A DNA stretch of 64,000 nucleotides from Massilia sp. CF038 (lineage in GTDB: Bacteria; Pseudomonadota; Gammaproteobacteria; Burkholderiales; Burkholderiaceae_D), in NCBI RefSeq assembly GCF_900129765.1, contig NZ_FQWU01000004.1, positions 62,001-126,000 of the forward strand. The letters run 5' to 3'. Made by a program: the position numbers and the translations under genes. This document shows positions 19,180 to 28,295 of the stretch, piece by piece. The notes beneath the pieces are model-generated. The model made no database searches, was not told the DNA's origin, and saw nothing but the letters and a program-made list of their open reading frames with translations. The first letter of the stretch is position 1. Each line of letters starts with the position of its first letter.

Positions 19180-20229
19180 TCAGGCCGCGTCCTGGGCGGC
19201 GCTGTCGTCAAGGCGCTCGCGGATGGCCAGCACATCGCTCCAGCGGCGCATCAGTGCCTCCACGCAGTTCGGATCAAAATGGCTGCCGCTATTTTCCAGC
19301 AGGAAGTTGCGCGCTGCATCGAGCGACCAGGCTGTTTTGTAGGGACGCACATTGGTCAGCGCGTCGAACACATCGGCCACCGCCACGATCCGGCCAGCCA
19401 GGGGAATCGCTTCGCCCTTGAGGCCGTTGGGATAGCCGCTGCCATCGTAGCGTTCGTGGTGCGAGTAGGCGATCTCGGCGGCGAGCTGCAGCATGCGCGT
19501 TTCGCTGCTTTTCAAGATGTTGTACCCAATTAAGGCGTGCTGGCGCATCACTTCCATCTCGTCCGGATTGAGGCGTCCCGGTTTCAGCAAAATGGTGTCG
19601 GGCGTGCCGACCTTGCCAATGTCGTGCATGGGCGCGGCATTGAGGATGTGTTCCTGTTCTTCCTCCGACATGCCGAGCTCGGCGGCAATGAGGCGTGAAT
19701 AGTGCGCCATGCGCTGGATGTGGGCGCCGGTTTCAGGGTCGCGGTATTCGGACGCCCGGCACAGCAGCACAATGGTTTCCTGCTCGCGCGCGCGCAAGGC
19801 GGCCGTGGCCTTGGCCACTTCGCTGGCCAGCCAGCTGGCGCGGCTTTGCAGTGCCACCGTGGCACGGCGCAGCTCGAGCATGTTGCGCGTGCGCGCCAGA
19901 AATTCCACCTTGTCGATGGGTTTGATCAGGAAATCGTTGGCCCCATTTTCCAACGCGCGGTGGCGAATTTCCACATCCTGGCTGGCGGTCACCATCAGCA
20001 CCGGCGGGCGCGCGCGCAGGTCGGGGTCGAGCCCGGCCATGAATTCAAGCCCGTTGATATCGGGCATCATGTAGTCCAGGATCAGCAAGTCGTACGGATG
20101 GGCGCGGCACCACTCCAGCGCCTCGCGCGCGGACTGAAAGGCCACGGTCGAGACATCCTCGAGCTTTTCCATCAGGCGCGACATCAGCACGAGATTGATG
20201 TGCGTATCGTCGACGATCACTACCTTCAT
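19180..20229 (-). CDS. RpfG-like response regulator with HD-GYP cyclic-di-GMP phosphodiesterase
   Basis: A 349-residue protein. The receiver (1-120) has acceptor Asp52 in LILDYMMPD. A helical linker (about 120-160) leads to the HD-GYP domain (about 160-345), with metal-binding MHDIGK (201-206) and HHERYDGSGYP (257-267) intact. It should cleave c-di-GMP to GMP when phosphorylated. The ATG at 20229 begins directly at MKVVIVDD; the longer frame has no receiver-like sequence. It is the first gene of a two-gene unit with the HPt hybrid kinase. Confidence 0.94.
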   Translation of the reverse strand: MKVVIVDDTHINLVLMSRLMEKLEDVSTVAFQSAREALEWCRAHPYDLLILDYMMPDINGLEFMAGLDPDLRARPPVLMVTASQDVEIRHRALENGANDFLIKPIDKVEFLARTRNMLELRRATVALQSRASWLASEVAKATAALRAREQETIVLLCRASEYRDPETGAHIQRMAHYSRLIAAELGMSEEEQEHILNAAPMHDIGKVGTPDTILLKPGRLNPDEMEVMRQHALIGYNILKSSETRMLQLAAEIAYSHHERYDGSGYPNGLKGEAIPLAGRIVAVADVFDALTNVRPYKTAWSLDAARNFLLENSGSHFDPNCVEALMRRWSDVLAIRERLDDSAAQDAA

Positions 20230-20251
20230 CGAGAGTCCGATCCGGTTACAA

Positions 20252-20277
20252 ATTAAGACACCTTGCGGCAAGGTGTC
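20252..20277 (-). terminator. Stem-loop after msrA
   Basis: GACACCTT and its complement form a strong stem directly after the msrA stop on the minus strand, followed by TTAATTT. The U-tract is broken, so termination may be partial. Confidence 0.55.
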
Positions 20278-20286
20278 AGGCGGTCG

Positions 20287-20826
20287 CTATTTTAACCTGT
20301 CGGTAAATGTCTTACGAAATTTGGCGACTTTCGGTGCAACCACAAAGGCGCAATACCCTTGCAATGGGTTCTGGGCAAAATAATTCTGGTGATAGGCTTC
20401 GGCCTTATGCCAAGTGGCAACCGGCGACACTTCCGTCACGATCGGCCCATCCCACACCACCGCCATCTCGGCAATGACCTTGCGCGCGACCGCTTCCTGC
20501 TCCGGCGAATCGGTAAAAATTACCGAGCGGTACTGGGTGCCGACATCATTGCCCTGGCGATTCAGGGTGGTGGGATCGTGGATGGTGAAAAACACTTCCA
20601 GCACGTCGTGGTAACTGACCTGCGCGGGATCGAAGGTGATCTTGACCACTTCGGCGTGGCCGGTGCCGCCATTGCAGACCGCGTCGTAGGTCGGTGCCGG
20701 GTCGTGTCCGCCCATGTAACCCGATTCCACCTCAAGCACGCCGCGCATTTCGAGAAACACCGCTTCCAGACACCAGAAGCACCCGCCGCCCAGCACGGCT
20801 GTTTGTGATCCAGACTGGCTTGTCAT
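20287..20826 (-). CDS. msrA: Peptide methionine sulfoxide reductase MsrA
   Basis: Reduces methionine-S-sulfoxide in proteins and free amino acid using thioredoxin. The 179 residues carry the GCFWCLE active site with nucleophile Cys16, and the GYMGG and TQYRS signatures. I set the start at the ATG of MTSQSG because GAGGT sits 7 bases before it; the longer TTG start has no such site. It is divergent from the flavin reductase gene. Confidence 0.95.
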   Translation of the reverse strand: MTSQSGSQTAVLGGGCFWCLEAVFLEMRGVLEVESGYMGGHDPAPTYDAVCNGGTGHAEVVKITFDPAQVSYHDVLEVFFTIHDPTTLNRQGNDVGTQYRSVIFTDSPEQEAVARKVIAEMAVVWDGPIVTEVSPVATWHKAEAYHQNYFAQNPLQGYCAFVVAPKVAKFRKTFTDRLK

Positions 20827-20962
20827 TGCACACCTCAATCGACAGAAATCATGGTCTCAACTGTAACGCAAAAGCGCGCCGATGTGCCACGGTGCAGCCG
20901 TGGCTGGCCAAAATTTGGCATAATGTCATATATTACACAGCGCCATGCGGCGCAAGGCAACG

Positions 20963-21472
20963 ATGAACACTAGCTCCCCCCGCGCGGCCGCGCGCGACTT
21001 CGACGAAGCCCAGTTTCGCCAGGCACTGTCGCAGTTCGCCACTGGCGTTACCGTGATCACCACCCGCCTTGCCGACGGCAGCTTCCGCGGCCTGACGGCC
21101 AGCTCCTTCAATTCGGTCTCGCTCGACCCGCCCCTGGTCCTGTGGAGCCTGGGGAACGTGGCCAACAGTTTGCCTGTGTTTAGCGGCAACTCCCACTATG
21201 TGATCAATGTCCTCGGTGCCGAGCAGGCCGAACTGGCCAAGCGCTTTTCGCGCCGCGGCGAGAAACCCTTCGAGGGCGTCGATTACGAATTGTCGCGCAC
21301 TGGCCAGCCCATTCTGAAAGGGGTGTCGGCCTGGTTTGAATGCCACAACCGCAGCCGCTATCCGGAAGGCGACCACGTGATTTTTGTGGGTGAAGTCGAG
21401 GATTGCGCAGTGCACCCGCAAGCGTCGCTGATTTTTCACAGCGGACAGTTTGGAAGCACCCAAACGCGGTAA
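20963..21472 (+). CDS. Flavin reductase family protein (FMN-binding split barrel)
   Basis: A 169-residue protein of the HpaC/NADH:flavin reductase type, which supplies reduced FMN or FAD to a partner monooxygenase. The family pattern is visible: FATGVTVITT, GLTASSFNSVSLDPPLV and the VGEVED strand. I prefer the ATG at 20963 (AAGG 5 bases upstream) over 20945, which has no site. No monooxygenase is adjacent; gcdH lies 78 bases downstream but does not need a flavin reductase, so the partner is unknown. Confidence 0.85.
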   Translation: MNTSSPRAAARDFDEAQFRQALSQFATGVTVITTRLADGSFRGLTASSFNSVSLDPPLVLWSLGNVANSLPVFSGNSHYVINVLGAEQAELAKRFSRRGEKPFEGVDYELSRTGQPILKGVSAWFECHNRSRYPEGDHVIFVGEVEDCAVHPQASLIFHSGQFGSTQTR

Positions 21473-21550
21473 AATTATGGATTCGGCAAGTAGTCTATAC
21501 AACTTGCCACCCGCTTTACAATATGACGTCAAACTGAGACAGGAACTGCC

Positions 21551-22735
21551 ATGAGCCAAGCCAAAGCCCAATTTCACTGGGATGATCCCCTTCTGCTGAA
21601 CAACCAGTTGTCCGACGACGAGCGCATGGTGCGCGACGCCGCCGCTTCGTATTGCCAGGACAAGCTGGCGCCGCGCATTCTGGAAGCGTTCCGCCACGAG
21701 AAGATGGACACCCCGATCTTCCGCGAAATGGGCGAGCTGGGCTTGCTGGGACCGACCATCCCGGAGCAGTACGGCGGCCCTGGCCTGAACTATGTGGCGT
21801 ATGGCCTGATCGCGCGTGAAGTCGAGCGCATCGATTCGGGCTACCGCTCGATGATGAGTGTGCAGTCGTCGCTCGTCATGGTACCCATCTACGAGTTCGG
21901 CACCGAAGAGCAGCGCCAGAAATATCTGCCAAAACTGGCCACCGGCGAATGGATCGGCTGCTTCGGCCTGACCGAACCGAACCACGGTTCCGATCCGGGT
22001 TCGATGATCACTCGCGCCAAGAAAGTACCCGGTGGCTATGCCCTGACCGGCGCCAAAATGTGGATCACCAATTCCCCGGTGGCCGATGTGTTCGTGGTCT
22101 GGGCCAAGGACGATGAAGGCGCCATCCGCGGTTTCGTGTTGGAAAAAGGCATGGCCGGCCTGTCCGCGCCTGCCATCCATGGCAAGTTTGGCCTGCGCGC
22201 TTCGGTGACCGGCGAAATCGTCATGGACAATGTGTTCTGCCCGGAAGAAAACGCCTTCCCCGACGTGCGCGGTCTGAAAGGCCCGTTCACCTGCCTGAAC
22301 TCGGCCCGCTACGGCATCGCCTGGGGCGCACTGGGCGCGGCCGAAGCATGCTGGCATACGGCGCGCCAGTACACGCTGGACCGCCACCAGTTCGGCCGGC
22401 CATTGGCTGCCAACCAGCTGGTGCAGAAAAAGCTGGCCGACATGCAAACCGAAATCACCCTGGGCCTGCAAGGCTGTTTGCAACTGGGCCGCATGAAAGA
22501 TGCCGGCACGGCTGCCGTGGAAATCACGTCGATGATGAAGCGCAATTCCTGCGGCAAATCGCTGGACATCGCCCGCGTGGCGCGCGATATGCTGGGCGGT
22601 AACGGCATTTCCGACGAGTTCGGCGTGATCCGGCACATGGTCAACCTTGAAGTGGTCAACACCTACGAAGGCACGCACGACATTCATGCCCTGATTCTGG
22701 GACGGGCCCAGACTGGCATTCAAGCGTTCCAATAA
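21551..22735 (+). CDS. gcdH: Glutaryl-CoA dehydrogenase
   Basis: FAD-dependent acyl-CoA dehydrogenase that oxidises and decarboxylates glutaryl-CoA to crotonyl-CoA in lysine, tryptophan and glutarate breakdown. The 394 residues match GcdH more than other ACADs: [12 protein letters not shown] near residue 94, where the substrate-carboxylate Arg is expected, and the catalytic base Glu373 in [18 protein letters not shown] element overlaps the upstream stop. A strong terminator follows. Confidence 0.94.
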   Translation: MSQAKAQFHWDDPLLLNNQLSDDERMVRDAAASYCQDKLAPRILEAFRHEKMDTPIFREMGELGLLGPTIPEQYGGPGLNYVAYGLIAREVERIDSGYRSMMSVQSSLVMVPIYEFGTEEQRQKYLPKLATGEWIGCFGLTEPNHGSDPGSMITRAKKVPGGYALTGAKMWITNSPVADVFVVWAKDDEGAIRGFVLEKGMAGLSAPAIHGKFGLRASVTGEIVMDNVFCPEENAFPDVRGLKGPFTCLNSARYGIAWGALGAAEACWHTARQYTLDRHQFGRPLAANQLVQKKLADMQTEITLGLQGCLQLGRMKDAGTAAVEITSMMKRNSCGKSLDIARVARDMLGGNGISDEFGVIRHMVNLEVVNTYEGTHDIHALILGRAQTGIQAFQ

Positions 22736-22745
22736 GCAGTCACCC

Positions 22746-22770
22746 AACCCGCTTCGGCGGGTTTTTTATT
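22746..22770 (+). terminator. Rho-independent terminator of gcdH
   Basis: AACCCGC-TTCG-GCGGGTT stem with UUCG tetraloop followed by TTTTATT, 10 bases after the gcdH stop. Confidence 0.92.
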
Positions 22771-22772
22771 CC

Positions 22773-23282
22773 ATGGAACATAACATCTTCGTCCCCCTGC
22801 TGGCTGTTTGCGTACTCGCGCTCTACCTGTACGTGGACGTGCCGCGCGGGTACCGGCGCTGGGCCTTCCTGTTCGTGTTCCTGCTGCTGCCATTCCTGTT
22901 CGGCTCGCCTGTGCGCGACTTGCGCCTGGCGTTCTGGGGCGTAAAGGTCACGGGGACCGTGCTGGAAGCGCGCTGCGTGCGTGGCAAGGGCAGGTACATG
23001 CTGCTCACGTATGGTTTTGTTGCCGATGGGGTGAGGATGACGGGCCAGGGTCGCGCCGGTCAGGGCAATGGCGGCTGCGAGATGCAGGTCGGCGATCCGG
23101 TCTACGTGAACTATCTGCCCCAGGAACCGACCGTCAGCCAGGCCGTGCGCAATCCCATGCTGGCGGCTCTGGGCAAACTGCTGGTGTGGCTGGCGGCATG
23201 CCTGTTCCTGACCTGGATGAAAACGGACCAGGCCAAGCGCTTCAAGGAGCATCTGAATCAGTTCTCGTTTTTCAGGCGCTGA
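22773..23282 (+). CDS. Small membrane protein, DUF3592-like
   Basis: A 169-residue protein of unknown function. Two N-terminal hydrophobic segments (about 5-22 and 29-45) and a third near 130-147 flank a soluble beta-rich part with GTVLEARCV and a GDPVYVNYLPQEP motif. This resembles DUF3592 proteins; the family call is tentative. It sits between two terminators and so is transcribed alone, yet has almost no 5' leader, since the gcdH terminator ends two bases before its ATG. Confidence 0.65.
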   Translation: MEHNIFVPLLAVCVLALYLYVDVPRGYRRWAFLFVFLLLPFLFGSPVRDLRLAFWGVKVTGTVLEARCVRGKGRYMLLTYGFVADGVRMTGQGRAGQGNGGCEMQVGDPVYVNYLPQEPTVSQAVRNPMLAALGKLLVWLAACLFLTWMKTDQAKRFKEHLNQFSFFRR

Positions 23283-23315
23283 GCATGCCATCTGCCGATA
23301 GCGCCCCGCAGAAAT

Positions 23316-23342
23316 GAAAAAACCCGCCGTGGCGGGTTTTTC
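23316..23342. terminator. Terminator between the membrane protein gene and ompW
   Basis: AAACCCGCC and GGCGGGTTT stem flanked by A-rich and T-rich runs, so it can act for both converging genes. Confidence 0.88.
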
Positions 23343-23362
23343 CTGCTGACTGGGCGCCGGGT

Positions 23363-24043
23363 TCAGAACTTGTAGCCCACACCCAGCGTCACTGCCTGCG
23401 GATCGAGTTTCATGTCCTGGGTCTGGCCCGAGGAGAACGAGACCTTGGTCTTGAGCCAGGTCTTGCTGATGTTGCCGTCGATGAACCAGCGCTCGTTGAG
23501 CGCCCACACCACGCCGATTTGCAAGGTCGCGGCCAGCTTGTTCTTGATCGAGAAGGTGGTCGGTGGACCGCCAATGTCGGACAAGGTGGTCAGGCGGCCG
23601 GATCCGGTTTCGCTGGCGAAGTAGGCATACGTGGCGCCCAGGCCAGCATACGGACGGAACTGCGCGTCGGGCTTGAAGAAGCGGTAATGCGCAAACAGGG
23701 TGGGCGGCAAGGACTTGACGGTGCCAATCACGCCCACGCCTTCAATCGCGCCTGCGCCCGAGATCTCGTGCTTGTAGGGCAAGCCCAGGTCCAGTTCCAG
23801 CGAGACGTTGTCGGTCAGGCCGTAGGCGACCGCAAAGATCGGTTTGGTGTCGGCGCTGACCGCGCCCTTGCTGCCAGGCAGCGCCGGTGCGCTGACGTCG
23901 CCGCTGGTGACTTTGGGCGTGATCTTGCCCAGACCGCCCTTGACAGTCCATTGTCCGGCAGCCTGCGCCGCGGCGCCCTGGGCCACGGCCATGGCGGCAA
24001 TGGCGGCCAGCACGCGCAGTGCGCTATTCAAACGTAATTTCAT
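23363..24043 (-). CDS. OmpW-family outer membrane protein
   Basis: A 226-residue eight-stranded beta-barrel of the OmpW/AlkL type, which forms a lateral channel for small hydrophobic compounds. A signal peptide (about 1-27, AQA) is followed by alternating strands, the PPTLFAHYRFF segment and a C-terminal aromatic Phe (GYKF) needed for BAM recognition. The start has GGAGAA 4 bases upstream. It lies 31 bases after the GDSL lipoprotein gene on the same strand. Confidence 0.88.
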   Translation of the reverse strand: MKLRLNSALRVLAAIAAMAVAQGAAAQAAGQWTVKGGLGKITPKVTSGDVSAPALPGSKGAVSADTKPIFAVAYGLTDNVSLELDLGLPYKHEISGAGAIEGVGVIGTVKSLPPTLFAHYRFFKPDAQFRPYAGLGATYAYFASETGSGRLTTLSDIGGPPTTFSIKNKLAATLQIGVVWALNERWFIDGNISKTWLKTKVSFSSGQTQDMKLDPQAVTLGVGYKF

Positions 24044-24074
24044 GTGTTCTCCGTATTCTTATGGGTGCGGGGGC

Positions 24075-25496
24075 TTACAGCCAGCCCTTGACGATCATGC
24101 GCTCGGCCACATACTTGGCAATGAGCGAGTTTTCATACGGCGTCGGCAGCACGTCGTCGGCGAACATAAAGTGACTCACGTCGCCAGCGATCAGATTGCT
24201 GCCATTGCACACCAGTGAAGAATTGCTCAGCGCGTTGGGGCCACAGGCGGCCGTGGTGGTGTTGGTCAAGCCATACGGCGCCGGGTTGATGATCTGGTCA
24301 TGGCTGGTGGCAAACAGATCCACGTACAGGATCTTTGTTTCACCAGCCACGCCGTTCATCAATTGCGTGTTGTAGGTCGACACCATCGTGTTGATCAATG
24401 CTTGCGTCGAGGCATCCTGTGCCTTGCCAGCCGGCGCGCCGCCCAGATCAGGCAAGTTGTTGACCACAACATAGTTGGCGCCCTTGGCCACCAGCTGCGT
24501 TTTGACCAGGCCAGCCAGTTCGGCGCCGGCGACCCCCATGGCTTGTACCAGTGCCGGCGCTTGCGCGGCAGCGTAGGCGGCCGCAGCCGCTTTGCCGGCG
24601 GCAGCGCCTGCCGTGGCACCGGCTGTTTCGGCAGCCGTCTGCGCCTTGACGACCATCGGTCCGTACACTTCAGGCAGCCCCACGGCAGCGTTACCCGGCT
24701 GCTGCGCCGCGGCGGTGACCGCAGCATTGGTGATCGTGACATTGGTCGCGCCGGGGGTTTGCGCGGCAGTCTGCAAAGCGGTGCCAATGGCCACGGCAGC
24801 GGCGCTCGGGTCGGTCGCGCCAGCGGCCAGCAAAGCAACCAGGGTGCTGGCATACGTCTGAGCACCGACCTTGGCGCCTTCTGCCGCACCGGCCGCCTGG
24901 CCGGCGGCCGTGGCGCCAGCGGTCAGCTGGCCCAGCAGCGCCAGCACATCATTACCGCCGGCGGTGACGAACACCACCTCGGTTCCACTGAATTTGCCGC
25001 CCACCTTGGCCAGGTGATTAGCAATCTGCGTGGCCACCGGCACTGTCAGCATACCCAGGGGCGAACCGGTGAGCTTGTGGCCAGGGCCGACAGGATTGCT
25101 GACGCGGGCGCCACCCTGGGCGTAACTGAGGCATTCGGGGTGGTTCACCACTGGCACCGAGAAACCTTTGGTAGGGTCCCCATCCAGACCGGTTTGCGCG
25201 GCGCAGGGCGCAGGCAGGCCGAACTGGGTGGCCATCAGCTCGGTCCAGTTTTTGCCGGTCAAGGTGGGCGCCTTGGCGGTGTTGTTGCCATTGATGGTGA
25301 ACTTGCCGCCACCCAGGGCCGTGATGGTGCCGACGTTGTAGCTGCCGACGTCCGACAGGCTGTCGCCAAAGTTGACCATGGAACTGAATTTGGTGCGAAG
25401 CGTTTGATCGCCGGGTTTTTCTTCGCCGGCGCCGCCGCCGCAGGCGGACAGCAGCGCGGCTGTGATCATTGCCAGCGCTAATTTGGTTTGACGCAT
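24075..25496 (-). CDS. GDSL/SGNH-family lipoprotein lacking the catalytic His
   Basis: A 473-residue exported lipoprotein (lipobox LSAC, Cys19). Block I is intact: FGDSLSDVG, Ser46. Block II Gly (YAQGGARV) and block III Asn (GGNDVL) are present. In block V, where the family has D-x-x-H, this protein reads DDVLPT: Leu450 replaces His; its neighbour gene has DTVHPT. The codon is CTG, so a sequencing error would need more than one change. An Ala/Gly-rich insert spans about 210-370. The start was set at the lipoprotein signal, with AGGAGA just upstream. It may be an inactive or altered esterase. Confidence 0.85.
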   Translation of the reverse strand: MRQTKLALAMITAALLSACGGGAGEEKPGDQTLRTKFSSMVNFGDSLSDVGSYNVGTITALGGGKFTINGNNTAKAPTLTGKNWTELMATQFGLPAPCAAQTGLDGDPTKGFSVPVVNHPECLSYAQGGARVSNPVGPGHKLTGSPLGMLTVPVATQIANHLAKVGGKFSGTEVVFVTAGGNDVLALLGQLTAGATAAGQAAGAAEGAKVGAQTYASTLVALLAAGATDPSAAAVAIGTALQTAAQTPGATNVTITNAAVTAAAQQPGNAAVGLPEVYGPMVVKAQTAAETAGATAGAAAGKAAAAAYAAAQAPALVQAMGVAGAELAGLVKTQLVAKGANYVVVNNLPDLGGAPAGKAQDASTQALINTMVSTYNTQLMNGVAGETKILYVDLFATSHDQIINPAPYGLTNTTTAACGPNALSNSSLVCNGSNLIAGDVSHFMFADDVLPTPYENSLIAKYVAERMIVKGWL

Positions 25497-25664
25497 TGTA
25501 TCTCCTGGTGTTGTACTTTTTAGACATGCGCAAGCGCGCAGCGGGCCTGTTGCCACGCATAGCAGACTACGTAGCGGCCGGGTTCGCGTCTTGCTCTTTT
25601 GTGACAAAGCACTTGCGATAACATGCCAGCGGCCAGTCACCCTGCATGAAATCGTGTTCCCAGA

Positions 25665-25699
25665 TGCAAAATGCCGTCCAGTGTGAACCGGACGGCATT
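25665..25699 (-). terminator. Terminator of the upstream GDSL gene
   Basis: ATGCCGTCC and GGACGGCAT form a 9-bp stem in the gap between the two GDSL genes, followed on the minus strand by TTTGC. The short U-tract makes it moderate. Confidence 0.6.
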
Positions 25700-25745
25700 C
25701 TGGGGGCGCACCGCTAGCAAGCGCGGTGTGCAGGATACGGCGGTA

Positions 25746-27068
25746 TTACAGCCAGCCGCGCGCCTTCATCTGATCGGTCACGTACTGTGCGATCAGGGTG
25801 TTGGCGTAAGGCGTCGGGTGCACCGTGTCGGCAAACATGTACTTGCTCACGTCCACGCCGGCCAGGGTGTTGGTCGCGTTGCAGACCAGCGAGGTGCCGC
25901 CCAGCAGGTTGGTGCCGCAGGCAGCCGCACTGGTGTTGGTGTAACCGTAGGTGGCAGGGTTGGCCACTTGCAGCTGGGTTTGTGTGAACAGGTCGACATA
26001 CAGGACCTTCGATTCCAAACCATCGATGCCGACGCGCAGCGCGATGTTGAAACCGTTGACCATGCCGGCGATCAGCTGCTGGCTCGAGGCCGACTGCGAT
26101 TTGGCCGATGGCGAGCTGGCCAGATCAGGCAGGTTTACCAGCACCACGTACTTGGCGCCCTTGCCAACGATCTGGTTGCGCACCAGGTCGGCCAGTTCCT
26201 TGCCCGCTTGCGCCATGACTGGCACCAGTGCAGGTCCGTTGGCCGCGCCGTAGTCAGCGCCGGCCTTGGTACCGGCATCGGCCGCTGCCTGGATGATCGG
26301 ACCGCGCACCGCAGCATCGGTGCTCATGCCTTGCAAAAACGCGGCGTTCACGGCAGCAGCCGTGATGGTGGCCTGGGTCGCGCCTGGCGCGACCGATGCC
26401 GTTGCCACGGCGCTGGCGATGGCAGGGCCAGCAACCGCAGGATTGGCGGACTTCGCGGCCAGCCCCTGGATCAGGGTGCTGAAGTAGACCTTGCCGCCTT
26501 CAGCCGTGGATGCGGCCGTCAGATCGGCCAGCAATTGCAGCGCATCGTTGCCGCCTGCCATGACATACACGACATCGGTGGCGCTGAAGGTGCCGCCTTT
26601 GCGGGCCAGGTGACGCGTAACCTGGTCAACCACTGGATAGGTCAGCTGGCCCAGGGCCGAACCGGCCGCCAGGCTGCCCGGGCCCTTGGGATTGGTCACG
26701 CGCGCGCCACCCATGGCGTACGAATTGCAGCTTGGGAAATCGGTCACTGGCACGACGAAGCCAGGATTGACGGCGGCATTGCCGGTCAGGCCGGTCACGG
26801 CCGGGCAAGGTGCGGCCAGGCCGGCATTGGCGGCCATGATTTCGGTCCAGTTCTTGGCAGTGGCGCCATTGACGGTGTACTTGCCGCCGCCGAGCGCGGC
26901 GACGGCGCCAACTTTGTACGTGCCAACGTCCGACAGGCTGTCGCCGAACGAAACCTGCGCTGCGAATTGCGGTTTTGGCTGGGCGGCCGGGGTGTCATTA
27001 TCGCTGCCGCCGCAAGCCGAAAGAACGGCTGCCGTGAGAATAGCCAGCGCAAGATTGGTTTGACGCAT
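25746..27068 (-). CDS. GDSL/SGNH-family esterase lipoprotein (intact triad)
   Basis: A 440-residue paralogue of the next gene downstream. Lipobox LSAC gives Cys19. All catalytic blocks are present: FGDSLSDVG (Ser44), YAMGGARV, GGNDAL and DTVHPT (Asp414, His417). The same Ala-rich insert is found in the middle. It is probably an outer-membrane or periplasmic lipase/esterase; the substrate is unknown. AGGAGAC lies 4 bases before the ATG. A hairpin in the 249-bp gap suggests the two paralogues have separate transcripts. Confidence 0.88.
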   Translation of the reverse strand: MRQTNLALAILTAAVLSACGGSDNDTPAAQPKPQFAAQVSFGDSLSDVGTYKVGAVAALGGGKYTVNGATAKNWTEIMAANAGLAAPCPAVTGLTGNAAVNPGFVVPVTDFPSCNSYAMGGARVTNPKGPGSLAAGSALGQLTYPVVDQVTRHLARKGGTFSATDVVYVMAGGNDALQLLADLTAASTAEGGKVYFSTLIQGLAAKSANPAVAGPAIASAVATASVAPGATQATITAAAVNAAFLQGMSTDAAVRGPIIQAAADAGTKAGADYGAANGPALVPVMAQAGKELADLVRNQIVGKGAKYVVLVNLPDLASSPSAKSQSASSQQLIAGMVNGFNIALRVGIDGLESKVLYVDLFTQTQLQVANPATYGYTNTSAAACGTNLLGGTSLVCNATNTLAGVDVSKYMFADTVHPTPYANTLIAQYVTDQMKARGWL

Positions 27069-27268
27069 TTTGTCTCCTAGGTGTTAAATATTTTTTGGTA
27101 TAAAACGAACGCGCGTGCTATTCGTATCCCAGCTAATATGCCAGTCTTCCCCAGTCTTGTATAGGAATAAACGAGGCATAACGTCAGTTCAATACAACAT
27201 CATCGGAAGCAAGTTTTTAGCCGGTGGATGTCGCTGAAATTATACCAATCGAAATCGGCCTCTGGCGT

Positions 27269-28294
27269 TCAGACAACGCGCTTATTTAACAAACCGTGCA
27301 CGATGCCAACGGAGCCATGGGCAGCGCGGCGCAAGCGGTCATTCACGCCCAGCCAGGCACCATCTTGCGGGGGCGCTTCCACCAGAATCAGCTCGGCGCC
27401 AGCCGTGTCCATGGCGCGCAGCGCCGCGTACAAGGCATGGGCAAACCCGTCGGGATGGGCAGGCAGGCGGATGGCGGCGTGGGTCGGCGCAAAATCGGAG
27501 TAATGCACCAGGGCGACGCGGCGTTGCGCCGCTGCCAGGGTGGCGAGCGTGCTGGCCAGTTGCGCACTGTCTTGCATGGCAACCGGCGTGTGCGGCGCGT
27601 AATGCGATTCGAGCGTGCCGGAGGCGCGCGGTGCGGCGGCATCGGCGCCCACCGGCAGCATGTCGATCACGGCGGCAATCGCATCCGCGCTGATCTGGCC
27701 AGGACGGAGCAGCACCGGACCGTGGGTCGCCAGGCGCGACAAGTCAACAATGGTCGATTCGATGCCGACCTGGCTCTGGCCGCCGTCCAGAATCGCTGCC
27801 ACGCTGCCGTCGGCGTCAAATTCATCGCGGACATGCTGGGCCGTGGTGGGGCTGACGTTGCCAAATTTGTTGGCGGAGGGCGCGGCCACCCCGCCCTGGC
27901 CCCCCTTGAATGCCTGCAGCAAGGCAATGGCAACCGGGTGCGCGGGGCAGCGCAGACCGACTGTATCCTGCCCCCCCGAGACGGCGTCGGGAATGCCGGG
28001 CGCGCGCTTGAGGATCATGGTCAGCGGGCCTGGCCAGAAGGCATCGGCCAGCTGGCGCGCGGCAGCGGGAATGTCCGTGGCCCAATGGTCAAGCGCGGCG
28101 CCTGGCGCCAGGTGCACAATCACGGGATGGTCTTGCGGGCGGCCTTTGGCGGCATAAATGCGCGCCACCGCTTGCGGATTTTCCGCGTCGGCACCGAGCC
28201 CGTACACGGTCTCGGTTGGCAGGGCCACCAGCTGGCCCTGTTCGAGCAGGCGGGCGGCAGCCGCAATGGCGGCCTGGTCCAGGGTAACGTCCAT
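27269..28294 (-). CDS. tsaC: L-threonylcarbamoyladenylate synthase, long (Sua5) form
   Basis: Makes threonylcarbamoyl-AMP from threonine, bicarbonate and ATP, the first step of t6A37 tRNA modification. The 341 residues consist of a YrdC domain (about 5-200) with PTETVYGLG and the KGRP substrate motif, then a Sua5 C-terminal domain (about 230-338), so it is the Sua5 rather than the short TsaC type. The ATG at 28294 starts one base after the purK stop; the longer frame runs into purK and is not supported. It is the last gene of the purCEK unit. Confidence 0.93.
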   Translation of the reverse strand: MDVTLDQAAIAAAARLLEQGQLVALPTETVYGLGADAENPQAVARIYAAKGRPQDHPVIVHLAPGAALDHWATDIPAAARQLADAFWPGPLTMILKRAPGIPDAVSGGQDTVGLRCPAHPVAIALLQAFKGGQGGVAAPSANKFGNVSPTTAQHVRDEFDADGSVAAILDGGQSQVGIESTIVDLSRLATHGPVLLRPGQISADAIAAVIDMLPVGADAAAPRASGTLESHYAPHTPVAMQDSAQLASTLATLAAAQRRVALVHYSDFAPTHAAIRLPAHPDGFAHALYAALRAMDTAGAELILVEAPPQDGAWLGVNDRLRRAAHGSVGIVHGLLNKRVV

Positions 28295-28295
28295 G

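Noticed and set aside
24500-24950. Frameshift or phasin-like gene in the Ala-rich stretch of the GDSL gene
   Set aside because: The frame is continuous, the later GDSL block is reached in frame, and the paralogue has the same kind of insert.
27069-27268. Small RNA or gene in the AT-richer gap before the second GDSL gene
   Set aside because: A CCAGTCTT direct repeat and AT-rich tracts are visible, but no stem, frame or terminator supports a gene; promoter region is the simpler reading.
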